Below, piece after piece: positions 27,684 to 40,823 of a stretch of 64,000 nucleotides of DNA. Made by a program: the position numbers and the translations under genes. The notes under the pieces are model-generated. The model was not told the origin of the DNA, did not search any database, and worked only from the letters and a program-made list of their open reading frames with translations. Source of the DNA: Altica lythri (Eukaryota > Arthropoda > Insecta > Coleoptera > Chrysomelidae); contig CAXIIO010000436.1 in the NCBI GenBank assembly GCA_964028335.1, positions 310,001 through 374,000 on the forward strand, written 5' to 3'. Within the stretch, counting starts at the first letter, position 1; each line of letters begins with the position of its first letter.

Positions 27684-30662
27684 ACGTCAATGACATCAAT
27701 AACATCAATAACATCACTAACATCAATAACATCAATAACATCAATAACATCAATAACATCAATAACATCAATAACATCAATAGCATCAATAGCATCAATA
27801 GCATCAATAACATCAATAACATCAATAGCATCAATAGCATCAATAACATCAATAGCATCAATAGCATCAATAACATCAATAGCATTAATAACATCAATAG
27901 CATCAATAACATCAATAACATCAATAACATCCATAACATCAATAGCATCAACAGCATCAATGGCATCAATAACATCAATAACATCAATAACATCAATAAC
28001 ATTAATAACATCAATAACATCAATAACATCAATAACATCAATAACATCAATAGCATCAATAACATCAATAACATTAATAGCATCAATAGCATCAATAGCA
28101 TCAATAACATCAATACCATCAATAGCATCAATACCATCAATAGCATCAATAACATCAATAGCATCAATAACATCAATAGCATCAATAACATCAATAGCAT
28201 CATTAACATCAATAGCATCAATAACATCAATAACATTAATAGCATCAATAGCATCAATAACATCAATAGCATCAATAACATCAATAGCATCAATAACATC
28301 AATAGCATCAATAGCATCAATAACATCAATAGCATCAATAGCATCAATAACATCAATAGCATCAATAGCATCAATAGCATCAATAGCATCAATAGCATCA
28401 ATAACATCAATAACATCAATAGCATCAATAGCATCAATAGCATCAATAACATCAATAGCATCAATAGCATCAATAACATCAATAACATCAATAGCGTCAA
28501 TAGCATCAATAGCATCAATAGCATCAATAACATCAATAACATTAATAACATCAATAGCACCAATAACATCAATAACATCAATAACATCAATAGCATCAAT
28601 AGCATCAATAGCATCAATAACATCAATAACATCAATAGCATCAATAGCATCAATAACATCAATAGCATCAATAGCATCAATAGCATCAATAGCATCAATA
28701 GCATTAATAACATCAATAACATCAATAACATCAATAGCATCAATAACATCAATAACATCAAAAACATCAATAACATCAATAGCATCAATAACATCAATAA
28801 CATCAATAGCATCAATAGCATCAATAGCATCAATAACATCAATAACATCAATAGCATCAATAGCATCAATAACATCAATAACATCAATAGCATCAATAAC
28901 ATCAATAGCATTAATAACATCAATAACATCAATAACATCAATAACATCAATAACATCAATAACATTAATAACATCAATAACATCAATAACATCAATAACA
29001 TCAATAGCATCAATAACATCAATAACATCAATAGCATCAATAGCATCAATAGCATCAATAACATCAATAACATCAATAACATTAATAACATCAATAACAT
29101 CAATAACATCAATAACATCAATAACATCAATAGCATTAATAACATCAATAGCATCAATAACATCAATAGCATCAATAACATCAATAGCATCAATAACATC
29201 AATAGCATCAATAACATCAATAACATCAATAACATCAATAACATCAATAGCATTAATAACATCAATAGCATCAATAACATCAATAACATCAATAACATCC
29301 ATAACATCAATAGCATCAACAGCATCAATAACATCCATAACATCAATAGCATCAATAACATCAATAACATCAATAGCATCAATAACATCAATAGCATCAA
29401 TAACATCAATAGCATCAATAACATCAATAACATCAATAACATCAATAACATCAATAGCATTAATAACATCAATAACATCAATAGCATCAATAGCATCAAT
29501 AACATCAATAGCATCAATAGCATCAATAGCATCAATAGCATCAATAGCATCAATAACATCAATAACATCAATAGCATCAATAGCATCAATAGCATCAATA
29601 GCATCAATAACATCAATAGCATCAATAGCATCAATAACATCAATAACATCAATAGCGTCAATAGCATCAATAGCATCAATAGCATCAATAACATCAATAA
29701 CAATAATAACATCAATAGCACCAATAACATCAATAACATCAATAACATCAATAGCATCAATAGCATCAATAGCATCAATAACATCAATAACATCAATAGC
29801 ATCAATAGCATCAATAACATCAATAGCATCAATAGCATCAATAGCATCAATAGCATCAATAACATCAATAACATCAATAACATCAATAGCATCAATAACA
29901 TCAATAACATCAAAAACATCAATAACATCAATAGCATCAATAACATCAATAACATCAATAGCATCAATAGCATCAATAGCATCAATAACATCAATAACAT
30001 CAATAGCATCAATAGCATCAATAACATCAATAACATCAATAGCATCAATAACATCAATAGCATTAATAACATCAATAACATCAATAACATCAATAACATC
30101 AATAACATCAATAACATTAATAACATCAATAACATCAATAACATCAATAACATCAATAGCATCGATAACATCAATAACATCAATAGCATCAATAACATCA
30201 ATAACATCAATAACATCAATAACATCAATAACATTAATAACATCAATAACATCAATAACATCAATAACATCAATAACATCAATAACATCAATAACATCAA
30301 TAACATCAATAGCATTAATAACATCAATAGCATCAATAACATCAATAGCATCAATAACATCAATAGCATCAATAACATCAATAGCATCAATAACATCAAT
30401 AGCATCAATAACATCAATAGCATCAATAGCATCAATAACATCAATAGCATCAATAGCATCAATAACATCAATAGCATCAATAGCATCAATAGCATCAATA
30501 GCATCAATAGCATCAATAACATCAATAACATCAATAGCATCAATAGCATCAATAGCATCAATAACATCAATAACATCAATAGCATCAATAACATCAATAA
30601 CATCAATAACATCAATAACATCAATAGCATCAATAGCATCAATAACATCAATAGCATCAATA
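27684..30662 (+). repeat. HOR unit (2,979 bp) with shortened B half
   Basis: M1 27684, M2 from 27927, M3 28116, M4 28494, M5 28557, M6 28755, one doublet 29295/29331 whose second member lacks gcatcaaca, M4 29655, acaataata at 29700, M5 29718, M6 29907. M5-to-M5 is 1,161 bp, so about 750 bp of B half (one doublet repeat) is missing. acaataata is shared with 53436 and 62849. Confidence 0.8.
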
Positions 30663-32003
30663 ACGTCAATGACATCAATAACATCAATAACATCACTAAC
30701 ATCAATAACATCAATAACATCAATAACATCAATAACATCAATAACATCAATAACATCAATAACATCAATAGCATCAATAGCATCAATAGCATCAATAACA
30801 TCAATAACATCAATAGCATCAATAGCATCAATAACATCAATAGCATCAATAGCATCAATAACATCAATAACATCAATAGCATTAATAACATCAATAGCAT
30901 CAATAACATCAATAACATCAATAACATCCATAACATCAATAGCATCAACAGCATCAATGGCATCAATAACATCAATAACATCAATAACATCAATAACATT
31001 AATAACATCAATAACATCAATAACATCAATAACATCAATAACATCAATAGCATCAATAACATCAATAACATTAATAGCATCAATAGCATCAATAGCATCA
31101 ATAACATCAATACCATCAATAGCATCAATACCATCAATAGCATCAATAACATCAATAGCATCAATAACATCAATAGCATCAATAACATCAATAGCATCAA
31201 TAACATCAATAGCATCAATAACATCAATAACATTAATAGCATCAATAGCATCAATAACATCAATAGCATCAATAACATCAATAGCATCAATAACATCAAT
31301 AGCATCAATAGCATCAATAACATCAATAGCATCAATAGCATCAATAACATCAATAGCATCAATAGCATCAATAGCATTAATAGCATCAATAGCATCAATA
31401 ACATCAATAACATCAATAGCATCAATAGCATCAATAGCATCAATAACATCAATAGCATCAATAGCATCAATAACATCAATAACATCAATAGCGTCAATAG
31501 CATCAATAGCATCAATAGCATCAATAACATCAATAACATTAATAACATCAATAGCACCAATAACATCAATAACATCAATAACATCAATAGCATCAATAGC
31601 ATCAATAGCATCAATAACATCAATAACATCAATAGCATCAATAGCATCAATAACATCAATAGCATCAATAGCATCAATAGCATCAATAGCATCAATAACA
31701 TCAATAACATCAATAACATCAATAGCATCAATTACATCAATAACATCAAAAACATCAATAACATCAATAGCATCAATAACATCAATAACATCAATAGCAT
31801 CAATAGCATCAATAGCATCAATAACATCAATAACATCAATAGCATCAATAGCATCAATAACATCAATAACATCAATAGCATCAATAACATCAATAGCATT
31901 AATAACATCAATAACATCAATAACATCAATAACATCAATAACATCAATAACATTAATAACATCAATAACATCAATAACATCAATAACATCAATAGCATCA
32001 ATA
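30663..32003 (+). repeat. A half only (1,341 bp)
   Basis: M1 30663, M2 from 30924 (+261), M5 31554, M6 31743, then the array returns directly to M1 at 32004, only 261 bp after M6. The whole B half is absent. Confidence 0.8.
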
Positions 32004-32867
32004 ACGTCAATGACATCAATAACATCAATAACATCACTAACATCAATAACATCAATAACATCAATAACATCAATAACATCAATAACATCAATAACATCAA
32101 TAACATCAATAGCATCAATAGCATCAATAGCATCAATAACATCAATAGCATCAATAGCATCAATAGCATCAATAACATCAATAACATCAATAGCATCAAT
32201 AGCATCAATAACATCAATAACATCAATAGCATCAATAACATCAATAGCATTAATAACATCAATAACATCAATAACATCAATAACATCAATAACATCAATA
32301 ACATTAATAACATCAATAACATCAATAACATCAATAACATCAATAGCATCGATAACATCAATAACATCAATAGCATCAATAACATCAATAACATCAATAA
32401 CATCAATAACATCAATAACATTAATAACATCAATAACATCAATAACATCAATAACATCAATAACATCAATAACATCAATAACATCAATAACATCAATAGC
32501 ATTAATAACATCAATAGCATCAATAACATCAATAGCATCAATAACATCAATAGCATCAATAACATCAATAGCATCAATAACATCAATAGCATCAATAACA
32601 TCAATAGCATCAATAACATCAATAGCATCAATAGCATCAATAACATCAATAGCATCAATAGCATCAATAACATCAATAGCATCAATAGCATCAATAGCAT
32701 CAATAGCATCAATAGCATCAATAACATCAATAACATCAATAGCATCAATAGCATCAATAGCATCAATAACATCAATAACATCAATAGCATCAATAACATC
32801 AATAACATCAATAACATCAATAACATCAATAGCATCAATAGCATCAATAACATCAATAGCATCAATA
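32004..32867 (+). repeat. Truncated unit: M1 start joined to a post-M6 tail (864 bp)
   Basis: M1 32004 and acatcacta 32031 are followed by an A-type run, then by the gcattaata/acattaata pattern normally found after M6. It includes gcatcgata at 32346, otherwise seen only at 30159 in the same local context (45 bp after acattaata). M2 to M6 are missing. Confidence 0.8.
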
Positions 32868-35800
32868 ACGTCAATGACATCAATAACATCAATAACATCA
32901 CTAACATCAATAACATCAATAACATCAATAACATCAATAACATCAATAACATCAATAACATCAATAACATCAATAGCATCAATAGCATCAATAGCATCAA
33001 TAACATCAATAACATCAATAGCATCAATAGCATCAATAACATCAATAGCATCAATAGCATCAATAACATCAATAACATCAATAGCATTAATAACATCAAT
33101 AGCATCAATAACATCAATAACATCAATAACATCCATAACATCAATAGCATCAACAGCATCAATGGCATCAATAACATCAATAACATCAATAACATCAATA
33201 ACATTAATAACATCAATAACATCAATAACATCAATAACATCAATAACATCAATAGCATCAATAACATCAATAACATTAATAGCATCAATAGCATCAATAG
33301 CATCAATAACATCAATACCATCAATAGCATCAATACCATCAATAGCATCAATAACATCAATAGCATCAATAACATCAATAGCATCAATAACATCAATAGC
33401 ATCAATAACATCAATAGCATCAATAACATCAATAACATTAATAGCATCAATAGCATCAATAACATCAATAGCATCAATAACATCAATAGCATCAATAACA
33501 TCAATAGCATCAATAGCATCAATAACATCAATAGCATCAATAGCATCAATAACATCAATAGCATCAATAGCATCAATAGCATCAATAGCATCAATAGCAT
33601 CAATAACATCAATAACATCAATAGCATCAATAGCATCAATAGCATCAATAACATCAATAGCATCAATAGCATCAATAACATCAATAACATCAATAGCGTC
33701 AATAGCATCAATAGCATCAATAGCATCAATAACATCAATAACATTAATAACATCAATAGCACCAATAACATCAATAACATCAATAACATCAATAGCATCA
33801 ATAGCATCAATAGCATCAATAACATCAATAACATCAATAGCATTAATAGCATCAATAACATCAATAGCATCAATAGCATCAATAGCATCAATAGCATCAA
33901 TAACATCAATAACATCAATAACATCAATAGCATCAATAACATCAATAACATCAAAAACATCAATAACATCAATAGCATCAATAACATCAATAACATCAAT
34001 AGCATCAATAGCATCAATAGCATCAATAACATCAATAACATCAATAGCATCAATAGCATCAATAACATCAATAACATCAATAGCATCAATAACATCAATA
34101 GCATTAATAACATCAATAACATCAATAACATCAATAACATCAATAACATCAATAACATTAATAACATCAATAACATCAATAACATCAATAACATCAATAG
34201 CATCAATAACATCAATAACATCAATAGCATCAATAACATCAATAACATCAATAACATCAATAACATCAATAACATTAATAACATCAATAACATCAATAAC
34301 ATCAATAACATCAATAACATCAATAACATCAATAACATCAATAGCATTAATAACATCAATAGCATCAATAACATCAATAGCATCAATAACATCAATAGCA
34401 TCAATAACATCAATAGCATCAATAACATCAATAGCATCAATAACATCAATAGCATCAATAGCATCAATAGCATCAATAACATCAATAACATCAATAGCAT
34501 CAACAACATCAATAGCATTAATAACATCAATAACATCAATAACATCAATAACATCAATAACATCAATAACATTAATAACATCAATAACATCAATAACATC
34601 AATAACATCAATAGCATCAATAACATCAATAACATCAATAGCATCAATAACATCAATAACATCAATAGCATCAATAACATCAATAGCATCAATAACATCA
34701 ATAGCATCAATAACATCAATAACATCAATAACATCAATAACATCAATAGCATTAATAACATCAATAGCATCAATAACATCAATAACATCAATAACATCCA
34801 TAACATCAATAGCATCAACAGCATCAATAACATCCATAACATCAATAGCATCAACAGCATCAATAGCATCAATAACATCAATAACATCAATAACATCAAT
34901 AACATTAATAACATCAATAACATCAATAACATCAATAACATCAATAGCATCAATAACATCAATAACATCAATAGCATCAATAACATCAATAGCATCAATA
35001 ACATCAATAACATCAATAACATCAATAACATCAATAACATTAATAACATCAATAACATCAATAACATCAATAACATTAATAACATCAATAACATCAATAA
35101 CATCAATAGCATTAATAACATCAATAGCATCAATAACATCAATAGCATCAATAACATCAATAGCATCAATAACATCAATAGCATCAATAACATCAATAGC
35201 ATCAATAACATCAATAACATCAATAACATCAATAACATCAATAGCATTAATAACATCAATAGCATCAATAACATCAATAACATCAATAACATCCATAACA
35301 TCAATAGCATCAACAGCATCAATAACATCCATAACATCAATAGCATCAACAGCATCAATAGCATCAATAACATCAATAACATCAATAACATCAATAACAT
35401 TAATAACATCAATAACATCAATAACATCAATAACATCAATAACATCAATAGCATCAATAGCATCAATAACATCAATAGCATCAATAGCATCAATAGCATC
35501 AATAGCATCAATAGCATCAATAACATCAATAACATCAATAGCATCAATAGCATCAATAGCATCAATAACATCAATAGCATCAATAGCATCAATAACATCA
35601 ATAACATCAATAGCGTCAATAGCATCAATAGCATCAATAGCATCAATAACATCAATAACATTAATAACATCAATAGCACCAATAACATCAATAACATCAA
35701 TAACATCAATAGCATCAATAGCATCAATAGCATCAATAACATCAATAACATCAATAGCATCAATAGCATCAATAACATCAATAGCATCAATAGCATCAAT

Positions 35801-36629
35801 AGCATCAATAGCATCAATAACATCAATAACATCAATAACATCAATAGCATCAATAACATCAATAACATCAAAAACATCAATAACATCAATAGCATCAATA
35901 ACATCAATAACATCAATAGCATCAATAGCATCAATAGCATCAATAACATCAATAACATCAATAGCATCAATAGCATCAATAACATCAATAACATCAATAG
36001 CATCAATAACATCAATAGCATTAATAACATCAATAACATCAATAACATCAATAACATCAATAACATCAATAACATTAATAACATCAATAACATCAATAAC
36101 ATCAATAACATCAATAGCATCAATAACATCAATAACATCAATAGCATCAATAACATCAATAACATCAATAACATCAATAACATCAATAACATTAATAACA
36201 TCAATAACATCAATAACATCAATAACATCAATAACATCAATAACATCAATAACATCAATAGCATTAATAACATCAATAGCATCAATAACATCAATAGCAT
36301 CAATAACATCAATAGCATCAATAACATCAATAGCATCAATAACATCAATAGCATCAATAACATCAATAGCATCAATAACATCAATAGCATCAATAGCATC
36401 AATAACATCAATAGCATCAATAGCATCAATAACATCAATAGCATCAATAGCATCAATAGCATCAATAGCATCAATAGCATCAATAACATCAATAACATCA
36501 ATAGCATCAATAGCATCAATAGCATCAATAACATCAATAACATCAATAGCATCAATAACATCAATAACATCAATAACATCAATAACATCAATAGCATCAA
36601 TAGCATCAATAACATCAATAGCATCAATA
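32868..36629 (+). repeat. Reference full-length HOR unit (3,762 bp, 418 monomers)
   Basis: This copy has every marker and no indel. A half: acgtcaatg 32868, acatcacta 32895, seven A-type monomers, gcattaata 33084, acatccata 33129, gcatcaaca 33147, gcatcaatg 33156, ccatcaata 33318 and 33336, an alternating A/G run, gcgtcaata 33696, gcaccaata 33759, acatcaaaa 33948. B half: doublets 34794/34830 and 35289/35325, gcgtcaata 35613, gcaccaata 35676, acatcaaaa 35865. The two gcaccaata monomers are 1,917 bp (213 monomers) apart. The A and B halves share the end from gcgtcaata onward, so they are probably diverged copies of one 1.9-kb ancestor. Confidence 0.88.
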
Positions 36630-37448
36630 ACGTCAATGACATCAATAACATCAATAACATCACTAACATTAATAACATCAATAACATCAATAACATCAAT
36701 AACATCAATAACATCAATAACATCAATAACATCAATAGCATCAATAGCATCAATAGCATCAATAACATCAATAACATCAATAGCATCAATAGCATCAATA
36801 ACATCAATAGCATCAATAGCATCAATAACATCAATAACATCAATAGCATTAATAACATCAATAGCATCAATAACATCAATAACATCAATAACATCCATAA
36901 CATCAATAGCATCAACAGCATCAATGGCATCAATAACATCAATAACATCAATAACATCAATAACATTAATAACATCAATAACATCAATAACATCAATAAC
37001 ATCAATAACATCAATAGCATCAATAACATCAATAACATTAATAGCATCAATAGCATCAATAGCATCAATAACATCAATACCATCAATAGCATCAATACCA
37101 TCAATAGCATCAATAACATCAATAGCATCAATAACATCAATAGCATCAATAACATCAATAGCATCAATAACATCAATAGCATCAATAACATCAATAACAT
37201 TAATAGCATCAATAGCATCAATAACATCAATAGCATCAATAACATCAATAGCATCAATAACATCAATAGCATCAATAGCATCAATAACATCAATAGCATC
37301 AATAGCATCAATAACATCAATAGCATCAATAGCATCAATAGCATCAATAGCATCAATAGCATCAATAACATCAATAACATCAATAGCATCAATAGCATCA
37401 ATAGCATCAATAACATCAATAGCATCAATAGCATCAATAACATCAATA

Positions 37449-37458
37449 ACATCCAATA
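37449..37458 (+). other. 10-bp monomer (1-bp insertion)
   Basis: An extra C gives acatccaata immediately before M4. It is the only 10-bp monomer in the window. It shifts the register until the 8-bp monomer at 40132 restores it. Confidence 0.88.
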
Positions 37459-38124
37459 GCGTCAATAGCATCAATAGCATCAATAGCATCAATAACATCA
37501 ATAACATTAATAACATCAATAGCACCAATAACATCAATAACATCAATAACATCAATAGCATCAATAGCATCAATAGCATCAATAACATCAATAACATCAA
37601 TAGCATCAATAGCATCAATAACATCAATAGCATCAATAGCATCAATAGCATCAATAGCATCAATAACATCAATAACATCAATAACATCAATAGCATCAAT
37701 AACATCAATAACATCAAAAACATCAATAACATCAATAGCATCAATAACATCAATAACATCAATAGCATCAATAGCATCAATAGCATCAATAACATCAATA
37801 ACATCAATAGCATCAATAGCATCAATAACATCAATACCATCAATAGCATCAATAACATCAATAGCATTAATAACATCAATAACATCAATAACATCAATAA
37901 CATCAATAACATCAATAACATCAATAACATCAATAACATTAATAACATCAATAACATCAATAACATCAATAACATCAATAGCATCAATAACATCAATAAC
38001 ATCAATAGCATCAATAACATCAATAACATCAATAACATCAATAACATCAATAACATTAATAACATCAATAACATCAATAACATCAATAACATCAATAACA
38101 TCAATAACATCAATAACATCAATA

Positions 38125-40823
38125 GCATTAATAACATCAATAGCATCAATAACATCAATAGCATCAATAACATCAATAGCATCAATAACATCAATAGCAT
38201 CAATAACATCAATAGCATCAATAACATCAATAGCATCAATAGCATCAATAGCATCAATAACATCAATAACATCAATAGCATCAATAACATCAATAGCATT
38301 AATAACATCAATAACATCAATAACATCAATAACATCAATAACATCAATAACATTAATAACATCAATAACATCAATAACATCAATAACATCAATAGCATCA
38401 ATAACATCAATAACATCAATAGCATCAATAACATCAATAACATCAATAGCATCAATAACATCAATAGCATCAATAACATCAATAGCATCAATAACATCAA
38501 TAACATCAATAACATCAATAACATCAATAGCATTAATAACATCAATAGCATCAATAACATCAATAACATCAATAACATCCATAACATCAATAGCATCAAC
38601 AGCATCAATAACATCCATAACATCAATAGCATCAACAGCATCAATAGCATCAATAACATCAATAACATCAATAACATCAATAACATTAATAACACCAATA
38701 ACATCAATAACATCAATAACATCAATAGCATTAATAACATCAATAACATCAATAGCATCAATAACATCAATAGCATCAATAACATCAATAACATCAATAA
38801 CATCAATAACATCAATAACATTAATAACATCAATAACATCAATAACATCAATAACATCAATAACATCAATAACATCAATAACATCAATAGCATTAATAAC
38901 ATCAATAGCATCAATAACATCAATAGCATCAATAACATCAATAGCATCAATAACATCAATAGCATCAATAACATCAATAGCATCAATAACATCAATAACA
39001 TCAATAACATCAATAACATCAATAGCATTAATAACATCAATAGCATCAATAACATCAATAACATCCATAACATCAATAGCATCAACAGCATCAATAACAT
39101 CCATAACATCAATAGCATCAACAGCATCAATAGCATCAATAACATCAATAACATCAATAACATCAATAACATTAATAACATCAATAACATCAATAACATC
39201 AATAACATCAATAACATCAATAGCATCAGTAGCATCAATAACATCAATAGCATCAATCGCATCAATAGCATCAATAGCATCAATAGCATCAATAACATCA
39301 ATAACATCAATAGCATCAATAGCATCAATAGCATCAATAACATCAATAGCATCAATAGCATCAATAACATCAATAACATCAATAGCGTCAATAGCATCAA
39401 TAGCATCAATAGCATCAATAACATCAATAACATTAATAACATCAATAGCACCAATAACATCAATAACATCAATAACATCAATAGCATCAATAGCATCAAT
39501 AGCATCAATAACATCAATAACATCAATAGCATCAATAGCATCAATAACATCAATAGCATCAATAGCATCAATAGCATCAATAGCATCAATAACATCAATA
39601 ACATCAATAACATCAATAGCATCAATAACATCAATAACATCAAAAACATCAATAGCATCAATAACATCAATAACATCAATAACATCCATAACATCAATAG
39701 CATCAATAACATCAATAACATCAATAGCATCAATAGCATCAATAGCATCAATAACATCAATAACATCAATAGCATCAATAGCATCAATAACATCAATAAC
39801 ATCAATAGCATCAATAACATCAATAGCATTAATAACATCAATAACATCAATAACATCAATAACATCAATAACATCAATAACATTAATAACATCAATAACA
39901 TCAATAACATCAATAACATCAATAGCATCAATAACATCAATAACATCAATAGCATCAATAACATCAATAACATCAATAACATCAATAACATCAATATCAT
40001 TAATAACATCAATAACATCAATAACATCAATAACATCAATAACAGCAATAACATCAATAACATCAATAGCATTAATAACATCAATAGCATCAATAACATC
40101 AATAGCATCAATAACATCAATAGCATCAATAGCATCAATGCATCAATAACATTAATAACATCAATAGCATCAATAGCATCAATAACATCAATAGTATCAA
40201 TAGCATCAATAGCATCAATAACATCAATAGCATCAATAACATCAATAACATCAATAGCATCAATAACATCAATAGCATCAATAACATCAATAGCATCAAT
40301 AAAATCATTAACATAAATAACATCAATAACATCAATAGCATCAATAACATCAATAACATCAATAGCATCAATAACATCAATAACATCAATAACATCCATA
40401 ACATCAATAGCATCAACAGCATCAATGGCATCAATAACATCAATAGCATCAATAGCATCAATAACATCAATAACATCAATAACATCAATAACATCAATAG
40501 CATCAATAACATCAATAACATCAATAGCATCAATAACATCAATAACATCAATAACATCAATAACATCAATAGCATCAATAGCATCAATAACATCAATAGC
40601 ATCAATAACGTCAATGACATCAATAACATCAATAACATCACTAACATTAATAACATCAATAACATCAATAACATCAATAACATCAATAACATCAATAACA
40701 TCAATAACATCAATAGCATCAATAGCATCAATAGCATCAATAACATCAATAACATCAATAGCATCAATAGCATCAATAACATCAATAGCATCAATAGCAT
40801 CAATAACATCAATAACATTAATA
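38125..40823 (+). repeat. Left copy of a 2.7-kb tandem duplication
   Basis: Markers reappear at +2,699 to +2,708 bp: gcattaata 38125/40824, doublets 38575/41274 and 39061/41760, private gcatcagta 39223/41931, M5 39448/42156, M6 39637/42345, J 40132/42840, M1 40608/43316. Private variants are shared, including gcatcaatc near 39250/41958 and acattaata just after the 8-bp monomer. This is a recent direct duplication. Confidence 0.85.
40132..40427 (+). repeat. Junction module J copy 7 (296 bp)
   Basis: 8-bp monomer 40132-40139, closely followed by acattaata (shared with copy 8), aaatcatta 40302 (+170), end 40427. It lies 684 bp after M5, the same spacing as copies 8, 11 and 12. Confidence 0.86.

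Larger units (their letters stand above)
36630..40607 (+). repeat. HOR unit with +1 indel and terminal J (3,978 bp)
   Basis: M1 36630 (its acatcacta is followed by acattaata, shared with 40608 and 43316), M2 from 36891 (+261), M3 37080 (+450), 10-bp monomer 37449, M4 37459, M5 37522, M6 37711, doublets 38575/38611 and 39061/39097, M4 39385, M5 39448, M6 39637, J at 40132. The insertion and the J deletion cancel, so the length is a multiple of 9. Confidence 0.84.

Noticed and set aside
23856..40316. 5,486-codon plus-strand open frame beginning M-A-S-I-T-S, as a giant repetitive protein gene
   Set aside because: The ATG is simply the gcatcaatg variant monomer. The frame switches from T/A-S-I to I-N-S at the 10-bp monomer (37449) and back at the 8-bp monomer (40132) without hitting a stop, as expected of any 9-bp repeat. 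No non-repeat sequence, promoter or intron is present.
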